Source: Hoplostethus atlanticus
Taxonomy: Eukaryota > Chordata > Actinopteri > Trachichthyiformes > Trachichthyidae
DNA: 64,000 nt
NCBI GenBank assembly: GCA_034670405.1
Contig: JAXDDX010000072.1
Location: 2,417,001 to 2,481,000, forward strand
Direction: 5' to 3'
Below the pieces are notes generated by a model, which was given only the letters and a program-made list of their open reading frames with translations, was not told where the DNA came from and did no database searches. Positions 60,852-64,000 of this stretch are shown here, one piece after another; the stretch's first letter is position 1; each line of letters begins with the position of its first letter. The translations under genes and the position numbers were made by a program.

Positions 60852-61205
60852 GCTGCTGTTCTCCCCTGTCCAGTGGACCATCGCCTGGTTGTGGGTGGCA
60901 TCCCCCTTGAGCACGAACGAGCTGCTGAGCAGGGACACTTGTTTGTCCCGGGATAGGGCTCTCCTGTAGCGGCGCGAGCTCGTCACGCCGCCCGCTTCCC
61001 CGTCGCCGTCCGTCGGTAAACCCGGCGGGGAGCCTCCGTCTCCCCCGCCCATGTCAAACGTACGGTCCTCCCCGCCACTCCGTTTTAAAGCCCCGCTGTC
61101 ACAGCGCACGGGTCCCGGCAGTGACATCCAGGCCGAGACGGTCAGCAGAAAGACGCAGAGGTGCGCAGCGGCGGAGACGGGTCCTTCGGGGCGCAGAGGT
61201 GCCAT
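60852..61205 (-). CDS. sorcs1: SorCS1 (VPS10-domain receptor), coding exon 1
   Basis: This exon encodes the N-terminal 118 residues of a SorCS-family type I membrane receptor. SorCS1 belongs to the sortilin/VPS10P family, which sorts cargo such as neurotrophin receptors and synaptic adhesion proteins between Golgi, endosomes and the neuronal surface. The start ATG (complement of 61203-61205) has A at -3 and G at +4; the open frame further 5' contains no ATG, only a GTG. Residues about 14-35 form a hydrophobic signal peptide ([10 protein letters not shown] core, then VRC). Residues 36-77 are a Gly/Ser-rich variable propeptide. RRYRR at 78-82 is a furin-type site, the usual position of propeptide removal in this family. 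Residues 96-118 ([15 protein letters not shown] then HWTGENSS) match the start of the SorCS1 VPS10 domain; NSS at 116-118 is an N-glycosylation sequon. The exon ends in phase 0 at a perfect GTAAGT donor (60851-60846). SorCS2/3 differ at several of these positions, as I recall them, so sorcs1 is preferred. Confidence 0.93.
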
Positions 61206-61227
61206 GCTTTGCGCCGCGGTAGCGCTC

Positions 61228-61422
61228 TTATCGCGGAGACTGATGGAGAGACTGCCGATGCTTGTGGAAGATAGATAGGTGTACACTGTAAGCCGAGAGA
61301 AAGAGAGGGAGGGAGGGTGAGAGGGAGGGAGGGAGGGGAACTGGAGCGAAGGCAGACAGTGGAAACAACGTGGACGCGTCCCTGTGCCAACCGGGATCCG
61401 CTGAACGGCGCACCGGTGCCAT
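61228..61422 (-). other. possible 64-codon upstream ORF in the sorcs1 leader
   Basis: A minus-strand ATG (complement of 61420-61422, with G at +4) opens a 64-codon frame that ends 23 bases before the SorCS1 ATG. It is Ser/Pro/Leu-rich because it runs through the pyrimidine-rich leader, and it resembles no known protein. If transcription starts further upstream, it would act as an upstream ORF that lowers main-frame initiation. This is inference, and the transcription start is unknown. Confidence 0.2.
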
Positions 61423-61589
61423 CTGGTGTTGCGCAGCTTTACAGCGCCTTGAGACTGAGCTCAGATTATTAAACCGATCTCCCTATTTTTTTTTTTACAA
61501 TGCTCGCCACATAATTAATGTGCATTTGAAATATTTGCCATATGCCAAATGCACTGCATTGTAATATTTTTAATTGCTGATTGTTATTT

Positions 61590-61690
61590 TATGCACGGGG
61601 GTTGTGACCGGCAACATCATGGGCAGGGAAAGTGAATGAGCCCTTGAGCAAGGTACTAACCCCCAACTGCTGTGTATACACCAAATTCCA
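61590..61690 (+). mobile_element. decayed tRNA-derived SINE
   Basis: GGGGGTTGTGACCGGCAAC stands where the B box should be, then GGGCAGGGAAAGTGAATGAG and CTTGAGCAAGGTACTAACCC follow, as in common fish SINEs. The head and tail are eroded. Confidence 0.6.
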
Positions 61691-62904
61691 AACCCAGTTT
61701 CAGCAGCTACATTTCCGGGGTCTTTGTGGAACAGCGACAGATGTCTGACAACTGTTATTATTTGATTAACGTGATAAATTATTAGATGTAGGTCATAGCA
61801 GCTTAGAGGGACCACTGGTCCTCCCCTGATGAGATTTTTTTTTAGACATTATAATATTATGCATTATAATAATACAAAAAAATGACTATGTTGGTGGCCA
61901 GCTGGCCAAGAGGTTAAAGTTTAAATTTAATCCAACTAAGCAATAGCTCTCCCTCCTTCTACCCAATTATAGGAAGAGGTTGGATTAACCCATGGCTGTG
62001 GGGGTCAGGACCGGTAAGCAGGGGGGTCAGATGTCTCCTCGGCTCAAACGGCAACATGGATCTTTTTGTTTTCTTCACGTTGATACTAAGCCGTGGCCAC
62101 AGTTCAGAAGTAAAACACTATAACTGATTAAAGATTAAAGTGCCTCAGCAGTGAATGTGAGGGCTTTGCTCGTTGTGTCGCGGGACACATGAGATGACGG
62201 GAAGTGAAAGATGCAATTGAATCAACCCAGAATATCTTTCTTTCTTTCTTGCATGTGTTGAAAAAAACTATGTGGTGTGTGTTATGTGTGGTGGGCGTCT
62301 GTTGGGTTCGGCAAGGCACAGCAAAGTGAGTCCAAATTTGATCTTGTGGGTTTTAGCAACATAATGGAGAGCAAAGATCAAGCAAAACATTTCCAGAAAG
62401 CCATATAAAAAAAGGATCAATTCAGGACCAATATTAGGTGATCTAAGGTGACCTACACTACGTCTAATATGGATTTCCAGGATTTAAGGCGATGCCGTTT
62501 TAGGGAGTGTGTGTTTTAGACTGTCAGTATCACTCTGCTTACATAAGCATGCCTACGTGTTTCCAAATTTGATCTTGTAGGTTTTATCATTATAACTTAG
62601 AGCAAAGATCAGGGAAAATCTATTTGCAAGCCACATCGAAACAAAAAACACATCAGGGAAGCATCCCGGGCCAGTGTTCCCTCCTTACTGATAGTTCGGT
62701 GGCCTACAATTTATCACATTGACCAAAAAATATCTTGTCCATCATGTACATTTAGTCGATAAAACCTGATTTGGAAGTTTTGGCAAATAGATGAAGGGAT
62801 TTCGCCATAGCTGAGGGTTTAGTTTGGTTATAGGAACAACACCATCCACTATTCCTTCAAAAATGCATTCTCTATTCTTAGTAGTCCACCTACAGTATCA
62901 GTGT

Positions 62905-62905
62905 T

Positions 62906-62940
<35 letters not shown>

Positions 62941-62992
62941 GACTAATAATAATGATAATAATAGTATTAACAATAATAATAATAATAATAGT
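62905..62992 (+). repeat. (AAT)n microsatellite
   Basis: Two AAT runs separated by irregular AATGATAATAATAGT DNA. Confidence 0.95.
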
Positions 62993-62999
62993 GATACAA

Positions 63000-63080
63000 A
63001 AACTTTATTTGTGTAACACCTTTTATAGAAAACCATGCAGCGCAAAGAGCTTTACATTAAAAGGTGAAATAGGAAAATAA
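63000..63080 (+). repeat. fish 'AAAGAGCTTTACA' dispersed repeat, copy 2
   Basis: AACTTTATTTGTGTAACACC, TTTTATAGAAAACCATGCAG and CAAAGAGCTTTACATTAAAA follow the order of a very common teleost repeat end, and resemble 41105-41170. Confidence 0.6.
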
Positions 63081-63529
63081 AAGCGAAGAAGGTGGTCTTT
63101 AAGTAAATATTGCTGTGTCAATATTGTAAATATTGTTCTGTCTGCTGTTCTGTTGTTGGTTGAGAATAAATGGTGAGAGCGCGGTGTTGTCAGCTCGGCT
63201 GGTCTCAGATCATTGCGCTCAGGTGTCCGGGGTGACAGAACAGGAGCAGCGCCGCTTTCAATATTTGATGGATGAGAGGGAAGAGGAGGCGGAGGACAGG
63301 GGAGAATGAGTTGAGTACCTTTCATCACGTTGTAACGTGTGTTTTATTCACGTGTTTTAGTTCTACAGACATTTCTTAGAGGTGGAGCTTCTTTCAAGGT
63401 TGACAGTTGGCTAACTAGGAAAAAAAACCCTGTTGTTCTTTTGCCCCGCCCATTGAGGTCTACTTCAACCAATCAGATTATTGCTGCCTTAAATCATCTA
63501 GGATATCCTTCATACACAAACACACACAC

Positions 63530-63690
63530 ACACATTTGGTTTTCCAAATTTAGCGGTGACCTTTTGTTGGCTACATTCATTAAATTCAGGATTAAACCTA
63601 ATCCTGATTCTAATCCTAACTCTAAACCCAAATCCTGACCCTACAATAGCCCCTTGTAGAAGCAAAGGTTCCCAAAGTGTGCACACTATG
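63530..63690 (+). repeat. degenerate CTAATCC-rich dispersed repeat
   Basis: A CA tract (63519-63533) precedes CTAATCCTGATTCTAATCC and similar words, then AGCCCCTTGTAGAAGCAAAG. It is collinear with the block at 6125-6295. Confidence 0.5.
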
Positions 63691-64000
63691 GAGAATTTTC
63701 AGCATTTTTCTATCCTTGTGACAACTTTTGGTCCAAGAACACACACACACACACACACACATGCACTGCATGGTGATGGGAGGCAGATGATGGCAGGGTG
63801 TGCAGTCTCCATGACCTCCATTGTCAGCATACCGCCTCTAATTGCACCTCCCAAACTGGGACTTAAGTGTAAATATTTGATACCACTGTGGAGTTGTTGC
63901 ATGCAAGAGCAGCCGGGGGGGAGGGAGGGGGGAAGGGGGAGGGTGAAAGCCAACGAGGCCACAGGAATACAGATTAGAACCTGCAATGAGTCAGAATGTC

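Larger units (their letters stand above)
60590..61450. promoter_or_regulatory. CpG-rich first-exon/promoter region of sorcs1
   Basis: CpG frequency is visibly higher than in the surrounding intron (for example CGCGCGTCCGGCCGG near 60606 and GGCGCACCGG near 61407), as expected of a CpG-island type start region around exon 1. I see no convincing TATA box on the minus strand. The leader contains a long pyrimidine-rich run on the coding strand (61291-61336). The transcription start cannot be placed from sequence alone. Confidence 0.5.
61206..64000. other. sorcs1 upstream flank
   Basis: No gene is visible between the SorCS1 start and the right edge. The flank holds a decayed SINE at about 61590, AT-rich unique DNA, an AAT microsatellite at 62905-62992, two short dispersed fish repeats (63000-63080, 63530-63690), and a CA tract at 63739-63761 followed by a G-rich run at 63914-63942. 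The frames over 63023-63328 and 63339-63638 look non-coding. Confidence 0.55.

Noticed and set aside
60759-61278. Plus-strand frames opposite exon 1
   Set aside because: Shadows of the CpG-rich coding exon; no family resemblance.
60723-61286. Longer SorCS1 frame starting at 61286 and reading past 60852
   Set aside because: The upstream start codon is GTG, and beyond 60852 the frame leaves the exon through a consensus GTAAGT donor.

Overview
The window is vertebrate nuclear DNA, almost certainly from a teleost fish. It is nearly all non-coding, rich in (CA)n/(GT)n and (GA)n/(CT)n microsatellites, and carries fish-type repeat debris: tRNA-derived SINEs with the 'TAAGTCGCTCT' tail motif, L2/CR1-like LINE 3' tails, and short inverted-repeat transposons with GGTCCC or TTAGGGT termini. 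There is no bacterial gene organisation and no operon. The many open frames of 60-200 codons are chance frames, mostly through dinucleotide repeats.

One gene can be read with confidence: sorcs1, encoding the VPS10-domain sorting receptor SorCS1, on the minus strand. Coding exon 1 (61205 down to 60852, 118 codons) encodes the start methionine, a signal peptide, a variable propeptide, an RRYRR furin-type site and the start of the VPS10 domain, and it ends at a perfect GTAAGT donor. Exon 2 (1546 down to 1479, only 68 bases) continues in frame as VILILTKYYHAD...SSLW and was found by reading the minus strand directly, since it is too short to appear as an ORF. Intron 1 is therefore 59,305 bp and fills about 93% of the window. 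The first 1,478 bases are the start of intron 2; exon 3 lies beyond the left edge. Bases 61206-64000 are the 5' leader, CpG-rich promoter side and upstream flank.

Layout by plus coordinate: 1-1478 intron 2; 1479-1546 exon 2; 1547-25230 intron 1 with scattered microsatellites and several candidate regulatory islands; 25231-26529 a 25-bp-unit minisatellite split by a LINE 3' tail; 27745-31381 a cluster of decayed DNA transposons, one carrying an L2 tail; 31382-47750 mostly unique sequence with a strong hairpin at 42808-42857; 47752-57346 a second repeat-rich zone (SINEs, MITEs, L2 ORF2 end, long GA tracts); 57555-60569 further dispersed repeats; 60590-61450 CpG-rich first-exon region; 61590-64000 upstream repeats.

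I did not find a previously undescribed biological system. The points most worth a second look are the two-exon sorcs1 reconstruction with its giant first intron, a G-rich pentamer run just inside the exon 1 donor, the minisatellite with a 268-bp higher-order duplication, the hairpin near 42.8 kb, and a SOX-POU-like composite site near 19.6 kb. Repeat family names come from remembered consensus features, not from a database search.
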